From Promineifilum sp. (GTDB taxonomy: Bacteria > Chloroflexota > Anaerolineae > Promineifilales > Promineifilaceae), in assembly GCA_019454405.1 (NCBI GenBank), contig JACFOH010000006.1, positions 54,373 to 118,372 on the forward strand: a DNA stretch of 64,000 nt. The letters run 5' to 3'. Positions 29,542 through 38,046 of the stretch are shown here, piece by piece. Every line of letters starts with the position of its first letter. Position 1 is the stretch's first letter. The notes under the pieces are model-generated. The model was not told the origin of the DNA, made no database searches, and was given only the letters and a program-made list of their open reading frames with translations. The position numbers and the translations under genes were made by a program.

Positions 29542-30084
29542 ATGGATAATATATTCGGCATTGGTTTGCCGGAACTCATCCTTATTCTGGCGATCGCTGG
29601 AATGGTCATGGGACCGGAGCGCATCGCCCGGACCGCCCGTTCTTTAGGGGTCATGGTGGCGCGCCTGCAAGAGGTGTCGCGGTCATTTTTTCGCCAGCTC
29701 AGCGCCGAGCTGGATTCGGTTGACGAAAAAGGGGGGCTTAAGGATACGATCGAAGAATTAAACCAGCTGCGCCGGCAAGTGGCTGACTTACGTGATGAAG
29801 TGTTCTCCCTCACCTCCGGGACGATAATGGATAGTAAGCCGGCAATCAGTAAAACCGAGCGCGAGATGGGACGCTCGACGGCGCTGCCTAGCCTGTCAGC
29901 GGAAGCTGAGAAGGCTACCCTGACGACTAAGGATGGGTCATCTGTCTATCGGCCGCCATCCTGGTCTGGGGAAGATTCGGCGATGGGGCCTCGTGACGAA
30001 CATAGCAATGGCCTGGCAACCGCACCATCTTCCCCTATGAAATTGCCCAGGCGAGTTAATATCTCCGAAGACCCCGATCGATGA
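29542..30084 (+). CDS. tatB: TatB-like twin-arginine translocase subunit
   Basis: A 180-residue protein that starts MDNIFGIGLPELILILAIAG with the TatB-type Glu in the helix and MGPERIARTARSLG after it. A coiled-coil-prone amphipathic region reaches to about residue 90, and the tail is hydrophilic. The length and GPER motif fit TatB better than TatA. It lies 9 bp after tatA and 6 bp before tatC, forming a compact operon. Confidence 0.82.
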   Translation: MDNIFGIGLPELILILAIAGMVMGPERIARTARSLGVMVARLQEVSRSFFRQLSAELDSVDEKGGLKDTIEELNQLRRQVADLRDEVFSLTSGTIMDSKPAISKTEREMGRSTALPSLSAEAEKATLTTKDGSSVYRPPSWSGEDSAMGPRDEHSNGLATAPSSPMKLPRRVNISEDPDR

Positions 30085-30090
30085 TCTCCT

Positions 30091-30861
30091 ATGAATCAGC
30101 AAGTTGAAGAACAGCGCGCGTCCGAGAACCGCGCGATCATGGGGGTGCTAGGTCATCTCAATGAACTGCGTATCCGCATGACGCATGCGGCCATCGCTTT
30201 GCTGATTACCGTCATCATTAGCCTTATCTTTGCCGATCGGGTGTTGGAGTTTTTGCTTCAGCCCTACGTGCGGAGCATGGCTAATGGCGCGACTTTGCAG
30301 ACGCTGCGGCCGACGGAGGGAATCGAGACCTATTTCCGCGTGTCGTTACTCTCCGGCATCATTCTGGCCATGCCTGTCTTGCTTTACGAATTCTGGCGCT
30401 TTATCAAACCCGCGTTGAACAAGGGAGAGGAGCGCTATATCTACCTCTTTATCCCGAGCGCCCTCCTGCTATTTGGATTGGGGATCGCCTTCGCGTGGTT
30501 TGTGTTGGCTCCGGCGGCCATCTATTTCCTGGCCAACTTCATGTCAGATGTCTTCCGGGCTGAGTGGACGGGGCAGGAGTATCTCAGCTTCATAACTCGG
30601 CTCTTGTTGTGGATCGGCCTTAGCTTCCAGATGCCGATCATTGTTTATGTTGTTGCGCGTGTTGGCTTGTTGTCGGCCGCGACGATGAAGAATCAGTGGC
30701 GTGTTGCGGTCGTCCTGATCGCCGTTCTCGCGGCCGTCATCACGCCGTCCGTTGACCCGGTGACGATGCTCCTGACAATGGCGCCCCTGTTTGTTTTGTA
30801 TATTCTTAGTATCGGGTTGGCCGTTATTGGCGAACGCCAGTTTGAACGCTCCATGGCCTGA
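30091..30861 (+). CDS. tatC: TatC, twin-arginine translocase receptor
   Basis: A 256-residue protein with six membrane helices. The N-terminal conserved HLNELRIRM is the TatC signature that binds twin-arginine signal peptides with TatB. PTEGIETYFRVSLLSGII, FWRFIKPALNKGEERY and the F-Q-M-P segment of helix 4 are also typical. It completes the tatABC operon. The gene converges on the rhomboid gene. Confidence 0.95.
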   Translation: MNQQVEEQRASENRAIMGVLGHLNELRIRMTHAAIALLITVIISLIFADRVLEFLLQPYVRSMANGATLQTLRPTEGIETYFRVSLLSGIILAMPVLLYEFWRFIKPALNKGEERYIYLFIPSALLLFGLGIAFAWFVLAPAAIYFLANFMSDVFRAEWTGQEYLSFITRLLLWIGLSFQMPIIVYVVARVGLLSAATMKNQWRVAVVLIAVLAAVITPSVDPVTMLLTMAPLFVLYILSIGLAVIGERQFERSMA

Positions 30862-30891
30862 ATTGAAAAGTGGCTGCGGTGTTACGGTCGC

Positions 30892-31500
30892 CTAGATTTG
30901 TCGAGGACCACTGTAATAATAGGCGGCGGCGACTCCGCCGACAATGCCGAACAGATGCCCCTGCCATGACACTCCATTGGCAGGTAACACCCCAGCCAGT
31001 AATCCTCCATACAGAGCGAGGACGAGTATTGCTAATGCGATCGCGGCAAGGCTTCGCTCGTACCAGGCGTTGACGATCAGGTAAGCAAAGTAACCAAAGA
31101 TCAGGCTGCTCGCGCCGACATGGACGGTGTTGCTGGGCGCGATGAGCCATGTTCCCAAGCCACTGATAATTATAATGAGGACTGTGATGGCCGGGAATTG
31201 TTCTTCGTGCCTGGCCATGACCAGAAAGCCGAGAATCAGGAAGGGGGCTGTGTTAGCCAGCAGGTGAGCGAAGTCGCCGTGCAGCAACGGCGCGAAGAAG
31301 ATACCGCGCAACCCGATCAACTGGCGGGGGATGATGCCATAACCGTCGAGCGCTCCGCCGAAAAAGAGCTGATCGATGATCTCGATGAGCCAGAGTGCGA
31401 TGATGAAGGTCAGGAGCGGCTTCAGCCTGCGCTTTGCATCTTCGCCATAAAAACGGAGGGTGTCTTGTAGGGTATACTCGGGCGTGTTCATCTTGAACAC
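30892..31500 (-). CDS. Rhomboid-family intramembrane serine protease
   Basis: A 202-residue membrane protein with about six helices. The catalytic dyad is visible: serine in VHVGASSLIFG (S131, GxS motif) and histidine in WQGHLFGIVGG (H182). The conserved HGDFAHLLAN helix is also present. A cytoplasmic N-terminus of about 25 residues precedes the first helix. It is the last gene of the six-gene DUF2089/SHOCT cluster, 30 bp after the short SHOCT-like gene. Its substrate is unknown; membrane or secreted neighbours are candidates. Confidence 0.88.
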   Translation of the reverse strand: MFKMNTPEYTLQDTLRFYGEDAKRRLKPLLTFIIALWLIEIIDQLFFGGALDGYGIIPRQLIGLRGIFFAPLLHGDFAHLLANTAPFLILGFLVMARHEEQFPAITVLIIIISGLGTWLIAPSNTVHVGASSLIFGYFAYLIVNAWYERSLAAIALAILVLALYGGLLAGVLPANGVSWQGHLFGIVGGVAAAYYYSGPRQI

Positions 31501-31529
31501 AATACGTGATACCCCGATCGAAGTTTCAA

Positions 31530-31913
31530 TTACTCAACGAAGATTTCGACGCGCTCCCCGTCTTCGTCGTCAGTGACATCGATTACCTTCCCGAGTTGGC
31601 CACCCTTAACCGCCTCCAGGAGTTCTTCCAGGCGCTGCCCCTCGATCTCCGGGGCGAAACGTGCTCCCATCTTCATGCCTACATTGACCAACCCCATAGG
31701 GATGTTGATGTTGACTTTGTTGCGGCCCGTATTCATATCCGTGACGCGTACGCGAAACCAGCGAGGGGCGCTGGCTCCTTTCAAAGGCTCCTGAGTTTGG
31801 ACCTTGTCGCTTTTTGTATCTAATGCCCGAAGTAACTCAGCCCCCTCAGCAGCGCTAATCTTTCCTTCCTCAATCATTTTGAGGATTTGTAATCTTTCCT
31901 CTGTCGTTGCCAT
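31530..31913 (-). CDS. SHOCT-like/YvlB-N domain protein
   Basis: A 127-residue protein. The N-terminal helical hairpin (ERLQILKMIEEGKISAAEGAELLRAL) is the SHOCT-like oligomerisation motif found in YvlB and LiaX. The middle (WFRVRVTDMNTGRNKVNINIPMGLVNVG) and acidic C-terminus (DVTDDEDGERVEIFVE) match the same domain pair in the 34337 gene, so they are paralogues. It lies between the acetyltransferase and rhomboid genes. A regulatory or envelope-associated role is inferred. Confidence 0.78.
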   Translation of the reverse strand: MATTEERLQILKMIEEGKISAAEGAELLRALDTKSDKVQTQEPLKGASAPRWFRVRVTDMNTGRNKVNINIPMGLVNVGMKMGARFAPEIEGQRLEELLEAVKGGQLGKVIDVTDDEDGERVEIFVE

Positions 31914-31932
31914 CGGCTTATCCTCACAGACG

Positions 31933-32964
31933 TTATGAAAGATCCAGCCGCATATGGGTCAATGTTCGCTGGACCGTAAAATTCGCTTCTCTAAGTATTT
32001 GATCGACGTACTCATCCGATTCGGGATGATCGATCCGTATGTTGCGGTGGGGAAGGTATTGTAGACGACGGATGACCTTCGCCAGCAAGGGGCGCTCCAG
32101 TCGGCCGCTGTAGTCCGGTCTGATACGTAATGTGACGAGGTGACTGCGGCCCCATTCGCTGGAGATATTTGCCAGGCCGATTAGTTTGTCGTCGAGATCG
32201 GTCGTGACCCAGGTTTCAAGATGACGACCGTTCATGAAATCCATGGCTCGCTGCCACCAGGTGCGGCGATAGGCGTCCGGTTGAAGAGGCTCAGGCCAGT
32301 TCAGATCGCGGTGCACGTGTGCCGTATCCAGCTCGTAAGCTTCGCGCCATCTTCGCAAGGGGAATGATGTGATAAATGGTTGCGAAGATCCGTCGGAATC
32401 GACCGGAATCTGTCTGATCCTCGATCGGACCGCGTACCAGGTGGTCATATTCCCGAGGCTGATGTAACCCAGGCTTCGATAGAGATCGAGCGCTTGTTGA
32501 TTATCCTTTACAACCTGAAGCAGTATTGTGCGTCCACCCCGCTTTCTTACCGCCTCTGTTGTGGCCTCCATTAATGCTCTGGCGATGCCTCTACGTCGAT
32601 AGGAGGGGTGAACCGCGACGTTGGCCACAAGGTATCTGTCCCATGCTCTCGTCGATAGCAGAGAGGCATTGCCAACGATGCGACCGTTCTCCTGCCAGAC
32701 GAAACCGTTGGAGAGCCGAGAGGCCATAGGGTTCATGCGATAAAGGATTTCGTTTACCGTTCCGGCGCTGTCCCCAAAGTATTGGCGTTCATCTCCGTCC
32801 AATGTATCGTCGAATACCATTTTAAGCAGTTCGATCACTTGGGGTAGGTCGCGGGATAATTCAACCGGGCGTAACCCATCTCCTGCGCGGGCTGTTGGAA
32901 TTGAAACGTCCATGATTCGCTTTTGTCTTGTACCCTGCCACGCACCGGATGTTTCGTCGGACAT
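31933..32964 (-). CDS. GNAT acetyltransferase, probably with two GNAT domains
   Basis: About 343 residues. The first GNAT domain (about residues 30-165) has the acetyl-CoA loop VHPSYRRRGIARALM and VQ...NQQALDLYRSLGY. The C-terminal half (from about 190) has a second, weaker GNAT-like fold with LVTLRIRPDYSGRLERPLL. The frame extends upstream to 33069. Start choice among 33069, 32964 and 32913 is uncertain because no ribosome site stands out. Substrate is unknown. It sits inside the SHOCT/DUF4097 cluster. Confidence 0.8.
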   Translation of the reverse strand: MSDETSGAWQGTRQKRIMDVSIPTARAGDGLRPVELSRDLPQVIELLKMVFDDTLDGDERQYFGDSAGTVNEILYRMNPMASRLSNGFVWQENGRIVGNASLLSTRAWDRYLVANVAVHPSYRRRGIARALMEATTEAVRKRGGRTILLQVVKDNQQALDLYRSLGYISLGNMTTWYAVRSRIRQIPVDSDGSSQPFITSFPLRRWREAYELDTAHVHRDLNWPEPLQPDAYRRTWWQRAMDFMNGRHLETWVTTDLDDKLIGLANISSEWGRSHLVTLRIRPDYSGRLERPLLAKVIRRLQYLPHRNIRIDHPESDEYVDQILREANFTVQRTLTHMRLDLS

Positions 32965-33089
32965 CACCGGTGAGACACGAGCCCCAGCATAGATTGATAA
33001 GAGGCCTATGCTCCGGGGCTGCCAGCCTTTATCTAATATATTGTAAACCGGGACAGGGATGATAACCATAGCGAATATGGAGGGATATA

Positions 33090-34304
33090 TTAAGCCTCCA
33101 ATGCCTCCAATAACATTTGGGCTTCTTCGGGCGATATTTTGCCGTTCTCAACCATTTTCAGGATTTCCATCTGTTCCTGAATTGACACAGCCTTCTTGGG
33201 TGTTGAAGAAGGCTCGGCCGTAAAGTCAAATCCGGATGCTTGCCGGGAGTAGTCAGTCCGTTTACGGGTACGTTCAGCTACCTTCTCGGCCTTTCTGGCG
33301 GCCTTTTCGGAATAGCGCCGGCCAAAATCTCCGCCGAATTTCGCTTCCAGATCGTCCATGACGCGCGAGATATGGCTGTTCACCTCTGCCTCGATCCGGG
33401 CCGCAATGCTATCAAACTCAAAATTGAATTCCATGTCGCCTCCATGATATTTACTTTTGTCATGCTCCAATTCAGATTCTCTTAGGATCACCCGACCCTC
33501 GGATACTAACGTCAATTCGGCGCCACCCTGACCTATGTGGCCGGCCACCTCGCCTTTTTTCTCGGCAATATCTTCAAGCGAGAGGCGGTTATCAATCTTT
33601 GTGGCTGATGCGCGCAGGTCAAGAGGCAAGCCGCCCGGCCAGCGCACAACAATATCGCCTCTTGCTTCCAACAAATGATGCCCATCGGGCAACCCTCCGC
33701 GAAGGCGGATATCCCCCATGACGCCGGATATGTTGACCAGGCCGCGGACGTTATTGAGATTAACATCCCGGAAGCTTCGTTCAATCGTTACGTTACCATG
33801 AATAGTGCGCACATCGGAATCGCCGTTAACCGCCTCAATGGTGATGTCGCCTTCGACTAGTCTTACGCTTAGATCACCATGTACCTCTGCCAGCGCGATA
33901 TCTTTAGCCCCGCGAATGACGACATCGCCGTTGACTTCCGCGGCGGATAATATCCCGATGAGGCTCTTGATGACCAAATCGCCGTGAACAGTGCCTAATT
34001 CTGTATCGCCTGAACGAGTGGCGACGACATCACCCTGCACGTATTCGCAGGAGCATGTCCCGATTGCATCCCGGATGATTAGGTTACCGCTGACTTTCCC
34101 GATGGATAGGAGCGCCTCTTCGGGAAGATACAGATGCAGATCGCCCTGACTTGTCACCAGGAAGCCCTTATCTGAATCGTGTAGTTGATAGTCTCCTTTC
34201 AGTTCCAGAGCTGGTTCAGGCCAGCCTCGAACAACGAGGTCTCCCGCACAGGAATCGACGCGAACAAATGGGGGCTTTGAGATGTTGAACCGTTCCCTAG
34301 TCAT
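33090..34304 (-). CDS. DUF4097 beta-helix protein with C-terminal SHOCT-like motif (YvlB/LiaX-like)
   Basis: A 404-residue protein. Residues 1-270 form a parallel beta-helix of short repeats (GDLVIKS, GDVVIRG, GDLSVRL, GDITIEA, GNVTIERS). A charged helical stretch (about 300-350) follows, and the protein ends with the motif EQMEILKMVENGKISPEEAQMLLEALEA. This inverts LiaX, where the helical part is N-terminal. It lacks a signal peptide. It lies 32 bp downstream of the longer SHOCT-like paralogue. Envelope-stress sensing is the family precedent, not shown here. Confidence 0.8.
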   Translation of the reverse strand: MTRERFNISKPPFVRVDSCAGDLVVRGWPEPALELKGDYQLHDSDKGFLVTSQGDLHLYLPEEALLSIGKVSGNLIIRDAIGTCSCEYVQGDVVATRSGDTELGTVHGDLVIKSLIGILSAAEVNGDVVIRGAKDIALAEVHGDLSVRLVEGDITIEAVNGDSDVRTIHGNVTIERSFRDVNLNNVRGLVNISGVMGDIRLRGGLPDGHHLLEARGDIVVRWPGGLPLDLRASATKIDNRLSLEDIAEKKGEVAGHIGQGGAELTLVSEGRVILRESELEHDKSKYHGGDMEFNFEFDSIAARIEAEVNSHISRVMDDLEAKFGGDFGRRYSEKAARKAEKVAERTRKRTDYSRQASGFDFTAEPSSTPKKAVSIQEQMEILKMVENGKISPEEAQMLLEALEA

Positions 34305-34336
34305 GTGTATTCCCCTTATCCGTGGTTCAATTTAGC

Positions 34337-34834
34337 TTACTCGATATATATCTGCACGTGTTCGTTATCGTCCTCGTCCTCAACATCGATCATCAAACCG
34401 TGCCCTCCGGCCTTCACCGTCTGCATTAGCTCGTCGATCTGGAGAGTATCATCGTCCTCTCCACTGAAACGGCGAGCTATACCCCAACAGAGATTGGCCA
34501 GGCTTAACGGGATGGCGATGTTCACCTTTTTCCGATCCGTATCAAGCTCGCTAACGCGGATCTTGAGCCAACGCGGCCGGTGGTCATCGTTGCGATCGGG
34601 GAATATATCCTGATGATGGATCTTAAATGACGGCGGTTCGTCGCTTTTCAGCTCTTCGATAGATATCGCCGGAACGTCCTCGATAGCCTTCAATTCATCA
34701 ATGGTCTCGAACGAGATCATATCATCAGCCACTGAGGCCGCCCTGCTGCTATCCAGCAATTCGGTTGCTTCTGCCGTTGAAATCTTCCCTTCGGCCAGCT
34801 GTTGCAAAATTTCCAACTCAGTGTTTGTACCCAT
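34337..34834 (-). CDS. SHOCT-like domain protein, paralogue of the 31530 gene
   Basis: A 165-residue protein starting with the helical hairpin LEILQQLAEGKISTAEATELLDS. A variable acidic linker follows, then WLKIRVSELDTDRKKVNIAIPLSLANLC and the acidic end DVEDEDDNEHVQIYIE. The second half closely matches the 31530 protein, so the two arose by duplication. It is the second gene of the cluster, 80 bp after the DUF2089 gene. Confidence 0.78.
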   Translation of the reverse strand: MGTNTELEILQQLAEGKISTAEATELLDSSRAASVADDMISFETIDELKAIEDVPAISIEELKSDEPPSFKIHHQDIFPDRNDDHRPRWLKIRVSELDTDRKKVNIAIPLSLANLCWGIARRFSGEDDDTLQIDELMQTVKAGGHGLMIDVEDEDDNEHVQIYIE

Positions 34835-34914
34835 AACAACTCACCTTCATTTCCAAAGGATTAACAGGGTGCGTCGTCCGCGCACGCTAAAAATGGCAAT
34901 GTCCCGTATTGGGC

Positions 34915-35304
34915 TTAACCGGTGCCCCCGCGTAATAATTGCAACGCTTCCTCGGCCGTTAATGCTCCGGCCTGGAGTTCATTCAAGATACTTTGTCGGG
35001 TTTCTTCAGATAGGCCTGTAGCCGCCGGAGCGCTATCGCCAACTTCGTAACCGAGAGTACGGATTACATCCGTCAGGCGCGCCCGGACGGCCGGGTAGGA
35101 GAGGCCGATCTCCTGTTCAACACGATTGATCTTGCCTTCGCACCGCAGGAATATTTCCACGAAGTCCAATTGTTCGGGACTAAGCTGGTAGAGGCGGCCG
35201 AGAGTGAAATGACCTTCTATCGTCGTATCACAATTCCGGCAATTTAATCGCGTCACATGCAGGTTGCCGCCACAGATGGGGCATTGGCCAATTACAGGAT
35301 TCAT
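34915..35304 (-). CDS. DUF2089 regulator with zinc ribbon and HTH
   Basis: About 129 residues starting at the ATG 35304 behind an AGAGGAC ribosome site. The N-terminal zinc ribbon is CPIC (C8, C11) and CRNC (C22, C25). The middle has the helix-turn-helix-like part SPEQLDFVEIFLRCEGKINRVEQEIGLSYPAVRARLTDVI. The C-terminus has a SHOCT-like hairpin, ILNELQAGALTAEEALQLL, matching the other cluster members. DUF2089 proteins are thought to be transcription factors; here the promoter repeats suggest autoregulation. Confidence 0.83.
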   Translation of the reverse strand: MNPVIGQCPICGGNLHVTRLNCRNCDTTIEGHFTLGRLYQLSPEQLDFVEIFLRCEGKINRVEQEIGLSYPAVRARLTDVIRTLGYEVGDSAPAATGLSEETRQSILNELQAGALTAEEALQLLRGGTG

Positions 35305-35365
35305 AAAGCTGTCCTCTTGATCAGGTAATTTGATATTGCCTTCAAGAAAATCTATTCTTGCTAGC

Positions 35366-35394
35366 AGAATACAACGAAATATCAATAATGTCAA
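35366..35394 (-). promoter_or_regulatory. Promoter of the DUF2089/SHOCT cluster
   Basis: Minus strand TTGACA (35394-35389), a 17-bp spacer and TATTCT (35371-35366), with predicted start near 35359 and a leader of about 55 nt to the ATG at 35304. Confidence 0.75.
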
Positions 35395-35431
35395 TAACTA
35401 TATTGATAATTACAATATAATCATTGATAAT
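35380..35431. promoter_or_regulatory. Four-copy ATTGATA element around the cluster promoter
   Basis: TATCAATA (35380-35387) and TATTGATA (35401-35408) are perfect inverted repeats. ATTGATAAT recurs at 35402-35410 and 35423-35431, about two helical turns apart. TGTCAATA (35389-35396), overlapping the -35 box, is a further near-copy. It is a likely binding array, possibly for the DUF2089 protein. Confidence 0.55.
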
Positions 35432-35452
35432 ATTAAATGATTCAGAAAATAT

Positions 35453-36868
35453 CTATGGAGTGGGCCGCATTTCGAGTATGCTCAGGAGGACGACATACCC
35501 AAAGCCCAATGAGGTGGTTGCCAAGAGGAATACCGGTCCGGCATAGCCTTTACTGATCGCCAACATCAGGGTTAGGATTGAGTAGAGGAGGAGGGTTCCT
35601 TCGACGCCCAACATCACACCAGGTGTCAGTCGATAGCTACGATGGGAGCCTTTAGGCGTGCGTTTGAACGTAAAGTCGCGGCGGAGGGTTCCATTGATTA
35701 CAGCCCAGGCGTTTGAGGGGGCCAGGCCGATCGCCACGAGCAGTAGGGCGGGGAAATAGCGTAACCGGTGAAACCAGTCATGATATAGTTCGTGCTGGGC
35801 AAGAATGAATAGGACTGGTTGGCCGAGGCCAAGCATACTGAAGAAAAGCAACCAGGGCGGTAGCTGAGTGCCGGTCAATATCAATGGCAACTGAACCAGA
35901 AGAAGGATCAGAAGCAGAACGTGGGTCAGATAAGCTGACATGGAAAGCAGAGCATAAATACGAGCCATGCGAGTCTGTCGTTCGGCTTGCATGATTGGCC
36001 GTGCGTACTTGACCATGCATTGCGTCGCTCCCATGGCCCATCTGGCTTGTTGTACTTTGTATGAAAGAATCGTGGCTGGGAGTTCTGCCGGCACGACAAC
36101 ATCGTCGGCAAAATGAAATTTCCAGCCCTTCAGTACCGCCCTTGTGCTAAGGCATAGATCTTCGCAAACCGTGTCGGCTTGCCACCCTCCGGCGTCCAGA
36201 ATGCAATCTCTTCGCCAGATCCCCGCCGACCCGTTGAATTTGGGAAACAACACGGCTCGGTGTCGAACCAATTGTTCCACGGCAAAATGTTTATCAAGCG
36301 CGACCGCCTGGGCGGCCGTCAAGCTCGACGCCTCTTCATTTAGGTGACCCCAGCGGGCCTGGACCGCGCCAAGCTGTGGATCGTCCAGGAAATACGGGAT
36401 GGTTCGTCGCAGGAAATCCGGCCTTGGGAGGAAGTCGGCATCCAATATGGCGATGAACTCTCCGGCGGCCTGCGCCAATGACCCCTGAAGCGCTCCTGCC
36501 TTAAATCCGTGTCGGTTGTCTCGATGGAGAATCTGAATGTTGATTTCCTTTTGTTGACATACTTTGACATACTCCGCCGCCAATTCATAAGTTTCATCGG
36601 TGGAGTCATCGAGTACTTGAATCTCCAGTTTGTCGCGTGGATAATCCAGAGCCGTAGCCGCCGTGATAAGGCGTTGAACGACTTCACGCTCGTTATAGAT
36701 CGGCAACTGCACCGTCACTGACGGCAAATCGGAGTCGGTTGAGCTTGGCAAAGGGGAGCGCTCTTTGCGAACTTGCAGGAACAAGCCAAGAGTCAGGAAT
36801 CCAAATACCCCATATAGCGCCAGTCCGGCGGCGCTGACGATGTGTAGAGCAACGAAGATTGCTGTCAT
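35453..36868 (-). CDS. Processive family 2 glycosyltransferase (membrane)
   Basis: A 471-residue enzyme with the cellulose-synthase-type motif set: QVLDDSTDET, ILDADFLPRPD, VCEDLCLSTRAV and the QQARWAMG (Q-x-x-R-W) processivity motif. One N-terminal membrane helix and about four C-terminal helices (from about residue 310) should form the export channel. It resembles glucomannan or other beta-glycan synthases. The product is unknown. It abuts the DUF951 gene without a gap, so they are probably co-transcribed. Confidence 0.9.
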   Translation of the reverse strand: MTAIFVALHIVSAAGLALYGVFGFLTLGLFLQVRKERSPLPSSTDSDLPSVTVQLPIYNEREVVQRLITAATALDYPRDKLEIQVLDDSTDETYELAAEYVKVCQQKEINIQILHRDNRHGFKAGALQGSLAQAAGEFIAILDADFLPRPDFLRRTIPYFLDDPQLGAVQARWGHLNEEASSLTAAQAVALDKHFAVEQLVRHRAVLFPKFNGSAGIWRRDCILDAGGWQADTVCEDLCLSTRAVLKGWKFHFADDVVVPAELPATILSYKVQQARWAMGATQCMVKYARPIMQAERQTRMARIYALLSMSAYLTHVLLLILLLVQLPLILTGTQLPPWLLFFSMLGLGQPVLFILAQHELYHDWFHRLRYFPALLLVAIGLAPSNAWAVINGTLRRDFTFKRTPKGSHRSYRLTPGVMLGVEGTLLLYSILTLMLAISKGYAGPVFLLATTSLGFGYVVLLSILEMRPTP

Positions 36869-37069
36869 TTATTCGCGCGCTTCTGGTGGGGTCAAAATGG
36901 TTTTGAGTTGCTTGTTGAATTTCCCCCGAGGCAATAGAACACGCTTCCGGCACCCACGACATATCAGGCCGATATCGGCGCCCAATCGAACGACTTCCCA
37001 TTCGTCGCTTCCGCAGGGATGTTTTTTGCGAAGCCGGACAATATCCTTCAAGCGAATTTCTACATACAT
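36869..37069 (-). CDS. DUF951 family protein
   Basis: A 66-residue protein that matches the DUF951 pattern of basic N-terminus, HPCGSDEWEVVRLGADI and ICRGCRKRVLLPRGKF. Cysteines at 19, 37 and 40 suggest metal binding. Function of the family is not established. The TATAAT at 37083-37078 on the minus strand is only 8 bp from the ATG, implying a leaderless transcript. The GT2 gene follows directly. Confidence 0.88.
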   Translation of the reverse strand: MYVEIRLKDIVRLRKKHPCGSDEWEVVRLGADIGLICRGCRKRVLLPRGKFNKQLKTILTPPEARE

Positions 37070-37077
37070 CGTTCCGG

Positions 37078-37124
37078 ATTATAGCATGGTTCTGGTTGGC
37101 AAATGAGGACGGATGACTCATAAT
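37078..37124. promoter_or_regulatory. Divergent leaderless promoters for DUF951 and the SirB1-like gene
   Basis: Plus strand: TTGGCA (37096-37101), a 17-bp spacer and CATAAT (37119-37124), 7 bp before the ATG at 37132. Minus strand: TATAAT (37083-37078), 8 bp before the ATG at 37069. Both transcripts should begin at or beside the start codon. Confidence 0.65.
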
Positions 37125-37131
37125 CGATGCC

Positions 37132-37953
37132 ATGGGCGAATGGTTGTTTCATGACGAACTCCAATTGACAGAAATTAATGTGCCACGCGCTGCGTTGCAA
37201 TTCGCCAGAGCTATTGCCTATCCGAGCCTCAACGTAGCCGCCTATATGGCCGAGTTGCACGAATTAAGCGAAAGCGCATTTGAGCACATCCGCCCCGACG
37301 ATCCGGTTAGCCTTCAAGTTGAAGGGCTGTCCAGGTTCTTGTTTCAGGAAGCCGGCTTTCGGGGAGATGCGGCAGAATACGGAGATCCGCGAAATAGCTT
37401 TCTCAATGATGTACTGGACAGGCGTTTGGGCGTCCCCATCTCTCTTTCGGTCATCTACATCGACGTCGCTACTCGCCTGGGGATACCAGCCTATGGCATC
37501 GGCTTGCCAGGCCATTTCATCGTTGGAGTAAAGGAAGAGCAGTCCGATTTATGGCTCGACCCTTATCATGGCGGCCGGTGGCTTGATCTATCGGATTGTG
37601 CCCAACTCATCCATCTGTCGTCAGGCTATGAAGGCCCCCTGGAAGCAAGCTGGTTCACACCGGTTTCTCCACGGAGAATATTGGCGCGCATGCTGGCCAA
37701 CCTGCGTTCCAGTTATGTGTCATCCTCCTCATGGGCAAAAGCTGCTGCTGCTATCCAGCTCATCCGCCAAACCCAACCAAATGAACCGGAACATCTGCGT
37801 GACCTGGGATTGGTCTATTACCATCAGCACCACTTGCCGCAGGCCGCCTACTATCTGAATGCCTATCTCCAGAGATCGCCCGACGCCGTCGATGCGGAGG
37901 TGATACGCGACGGCATGAAGAACTTGCTGGACAGATGGGTACCCATGAACTAG
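37132..37953 (+). CDS. SirB1-family protein (transglutaminase-like plus TPR)
   Basis: A 273-residue protein. The N-terminal two thirds carries the transglutaminase-like core with RNSFLNDVLDRRLGVPISL, YGIGLPGHFIVGV and LDPYHGG. The C-terminal third is a TPR-like helical region (EPEHLRDLGLVYYHQHHLPQAA). The family occurs widely in bacteria with unclear function. The catalytic cysteine of true transglutaminases is not seen in the core. Leaderless transcription from a good sigma70-type promoter is expected. Confidence 0.87.
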   Translation: MGEWLFHDELQLTEINVPRAALQFARAIAYPSLNVAAYMAELHELSESAFEHIRPDDPVSLQVEGLSRFLFQEAGFRGDAAEYGDPRNSFLNDVLDRRLGVPISLSVIYIDVATRLGIPAYGIGLPGHFIVGVKEEQSDLWLDPYHGGRWLDLSDCAQLIHLSSGYEGPLEASWFTPVSPRRILARMLANLRSSYVSSSSWAKAAAAIQLIRQTQPNEPEHLRDLGLVYYHQHHLPQAAYYLNAYLQRSPDAVDAEVIRDGMKNLLDRWVPMN

Positions 37954-38046
37954 CGGGATGCCTGTTGCCGTCTTGTTTCAGGGCTACTACAATTTCATCG
38001 ATCGATCTCTGAAAGCATCGCTTGGAGACACAGGATAGGTACCTCG

